Shown here piece by piece: positions 11,310-12,727 of a stretch of 12,727 nucleotides of DNA (positions are counted from its first letter, which is position 1; every line of letters starts with the position of its first letter). Under the pieces are notes generated by a model. That model ran no database searches, was not told the DNA's origin, and was given only the letters and a program-made list of their open reading frames with translations. Source of the stretch: Baffinella frigidus. Lineage: Eukaryota; Cryptophyceae; Cryptomonadales; Baffinellaceae. The stretch is taken from NCBI GenBank assembly GCA_026770585.1, contig MU646640.1, forward strand, positions 62,576 through 75,302, read 5' to 3'. The position numbers and the translations under genes were made by a program.

Positions 11310-11728
11310 TCCTGACCCCGAAACCCTAAACCATAAACCCCCAACCCCCCGAGCCTGAACCCTAAACCCTAAACCCTAAACCCTGAACCCTGAACCCCCA
11401 AACCCTAAATCCGAAACCCCAAACCCCAAACCCTAAACACTAAACCCTGAACCTGAACCCTAAACCCTAAACCCTAAACCCTAACCCCCCAACCCCAAAG
11501 CCTAAACCCTGAACCTTAAAACCCGAAACCCTAAACCCCCAAAGCCTAAACCTTAAACCCTAAACCCTAAACCCTAAACCCTAAACCCCAAACCCCAAAC
11601 CCCAAACCCTAAACCCTCACCCCTCAACCCTCAACCCTGAACCTTAACCCTGAACCCTAAACCCTCAACCCTAACCCATCAACCCCACAGCCTGAACCCT
11701 GAACCCTAAACCCTAAACCCTTAACCCC
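11310..11728 (+). repeat. Long telomere-variant array
   Basis: CCCTAAA heptamers mix with CCCTGAA, CCCCAAA, CCTTAAA and CCCTCAA. A 60-base unique break (11729-11787, AGGAACGAGATGCAGCCAAT...) follows. Confidence 0.93.
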
Positions 11729-11787
11729 AGGAACGAGATGCAGCCAATCTCAACGATTCCGCACACCATGCCCAACGGTCTGCCTAT

Positions 11788-11819
11788 AAACCCCAACCCT
11801 AAACCCCAAACTCTAAACC

Positions 11820-11865
<46 letters not shown>

Positions 11866-12178
11866 ACTCTCAACCCTCAACCCTAAACCCTAAACCCTAA
11901 ACCCTGAACCCTAAACCCTAAACCCTAAACCCTAACCCCTAACCCCTAAACCCTAAACCCTAAACCCTGAACCCTAAACCCTAAACCCTCAACCCTAAAC
12001 CCTAAACCCTGAACCCCCAAACCCATCAACTCTTTAAACCCTAAAACCATCAACCCTTTACACCCTAAACCCTAAATCCTAAACCCTACGCCCCACACCC
12101 TCAACCCCAAACCCTAAACCCCAAACCCCCCACCTACACCCCAAACCCAAAACCCCAACCCCCAAACCCTAAACCGCA
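11788..12178 (+). repeat. Long telomere-variant array with CCCTCAA block
   Basis: A homogeneous CCCTCAA block (about 11818-11883) sits between CCCTAAA stretches, indicating local amplification of a variant unit. The array becomes degenerate CCCCAAA/CCCCACA before the putative exon. Confidence 0.93.
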
Positions 12179-12190
12179 CACCCCACGCAG

Positions 12191-12272
12191 CGAAGTTCGC
12201 GGTGTTTGCGTCGACTGGGGCCGACTCGATCGACCCGTACACTTTCGCCAAGAACATCCGCGTCCTTGAAAT
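12191..12272 (+). CDS. Probable coding exon, protein not identified
   Basis: The frame beginning with AAG at 12193 reads KFAVFASTGADSIDPY and then TFAKNIRVLE. About 80% of third positions are G or C, with codons such as GAC, TAC, AAC and ATC, unlike any other frame here. An acceptor-like CACGCAG precedes it (12184-12190) and a canonical GTAAGT donor follows at 12273. If unspliced, the frame ends ATG TAA at 12271-12276, which would make it a C-terminus. The upstream intron would contain telomere-variant repeat. I do not recognise the family. Confidence 0.42.
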
Positions 12273-12350
12273 GTAAGTTTACTGCCAGCAGGATCTTTTA
12301 CCTGAAGTTAACAAACCTGATCCTCGGGAGTAAGTTGCCATTTCGTTTAG
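12273..12350 (+). other. Putative 78-base intron
   Basis: It starts GTAAGTTTAC and ends CATTTCGTTTAG, then ATGGACC. The branch-point-like TTAAC is at 12308-12312. A second GTAAGT at 12330-12335 could be an alternative donor. Splicing would continue the exon as I-WTGSGSRYLT-stop, a short C-terminal tail. The separate forward frame 12351-12542 is not in phase with this exon. Confidence 0.35.
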
Positions 12351-12439
12351 ATGGACCGGCTCTGGGAGCCGGTATTTGACTTAAGGCTGTGGTTTTCAGG
12401 GAGAGTTGACTTAGGCGAAATGTTCTGGCTCGGAGTGAA

Positions 12440-12479
12440 GTTCTTGGAGCCGTTTCATCGTTCTTGGAGCCGTTTGTTT
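12440..12479 (+). repeat. 20-bp tandem duplication GTTCTTGGAGCCGTTT
   Basis: GTTCTTGGAGCCGTTTCATC is followed directly by GTTCTTGGAGCCGTTTGTTT. A small replication-slippage duplication, in frame-breaking length. Confidence 0.85.
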
Positions 12480-12551
12480 ACTTTGAGAGTCGTGGCCCCA
12501 CCACTTCGCCGCAGCCGAGCGAGAAGGCAACAGTCCATCTAACCGTTATCC

Positions 12552-12598
12552 ATAGGTCCTACGGATTCAATACCGTAGGGACATAGGGGGTTCCTACC
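12552..12598 (+). repeat. Family A core copy
   Basis: ATAGGTCCTACGGATTCAAT, ACCGTAGGGACATAGGGGGT and TCCTAC show the same core as the blocks at 2985 and 3426 (CCTACGG...CCGTAGGGACATA...GGGGTTCCTAC). The upstream GGACTTCGAAGG part is absent. Confidence 0.75.
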
Positions 12599-12599
12599 G

Positions 12600-12632
12600 A
12601 AAAGCCAAGGTCGATTTTCGACCTTGGCTTTT
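12600..12632. repeat. Perfect 15-bp hairpin followed by T-run
   Basis: The arm AAAAGCCAAGGTCGA, loop TTT and arm TCGACCTTGGCTTTT make a perfect stem. It sits directly after the family A core. It looks like a bacterial terminator, but in this eukaryotic context it is more likely a foldback or RNA-structure element. Confidence 0.88.
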
Positions 12633-12727
12633 TGATTTCGTGCCAAGCTCGCTCGACAGCGGTCAGCCTCCTCTCGATGTGTGACTCGTCCTCGTCTTTT
12701 CTTCTTTGTTTCTCTTGATACAGGTCC
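12633..12727 (+). other. Window end: pyrimidine tract and TACAG
   Basis: No gene is visible. A pyrimidine-rich run (12687-12715) ends TCTTGATACAG|G at 12724. This resembles a 3' splice site, and also resembles the sequence before direct-repeat copy 2 at 10637. Both readings remain open because the window stops here. Confidence 0.3.

Noticed and set aside
12351-12542. 63-codon forward frame after the putative intron
   Set aside because: It is out of phase with the exon at 12191-12272, contains a 20-bp slippage duplication and shows no domain.
12600-12632. Rho-independent terminator
   Set aside because: The form fits, but the surrounding DNA is eukaryotic, with no bacterial gene upstream.

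Overview
The window looks like eukaryotic nuclear DNA from a subtelomeric or interstitial-telomere-rich region. The + strand is full of CCCTAAA heptamers, the C-rich strand of a TTTAGGG telomere, and their one-base variants. TTTAGGG-type telomeres occur in land plants, many green algae, dinoflagellates, chromerids/apicomplexans and some other protists, so they do not fix the taxon. A protist or alga is my best guess. There are no bacterial operons, ribosome binding sites or CRISPR, and I see no complete gene, tRNA or rRNA.

Layout. 1-1860: telomere-like arrays, two reverse-oriented (TTTAGGG) patches, a CCCTA pentamer array and scattered repeat fragments. 1858-2740: a G-tract/C-tract bounded repeat (three copies), a 31-bp minisatellite that appears to be an amplification of its tail, and two foldback elements lodged beside it. 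2907-4213: a segmentally duplicated D+A repeat, with a foldback inserted in one copy and near-intact versions of the same site nearby. 4260-4990: a 34-bp satellite built on two telomere heptamers, a pure array and a 48-49-bp minisatellite. 4995-7190: the least telomeric part, made of dispersed families (foldbacks, family B MITE copies with terminal inverted repeats, a 63-bp duplication). 7428-9045: arrays around an ambiguous ORF island and three unrelated foldbacks almost end to end (8264-8797). 9050-10730: nested foldbacks, short tandem arrays and a ~90-bp direct repeat. 10725-12180: almost continuous telomere-variant arrays. 12191-12350: the only segment that reads like a real exon followed by a GTAAGT intron. 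The window ends with a dispersed repeat copy and a perfect hairpin.

Main message. The unique-looking islands between telomere arrays are mostly short non-coding foldback elements, about 16 of them at 100-200 bp, in several families. Many carry arms of 25-45 bp with a few mismatches. Unrelated members share the motif TTTACTACAC. At least one insertion (3612-3788) can be polarised because related copies without it lie in the same window and it is bounded by TA on both sides. No transposase is encoded here, so these would be non-autonomous. Most open frames are short, run through telomeric repeat or foldbacks, and are not convincing genes.
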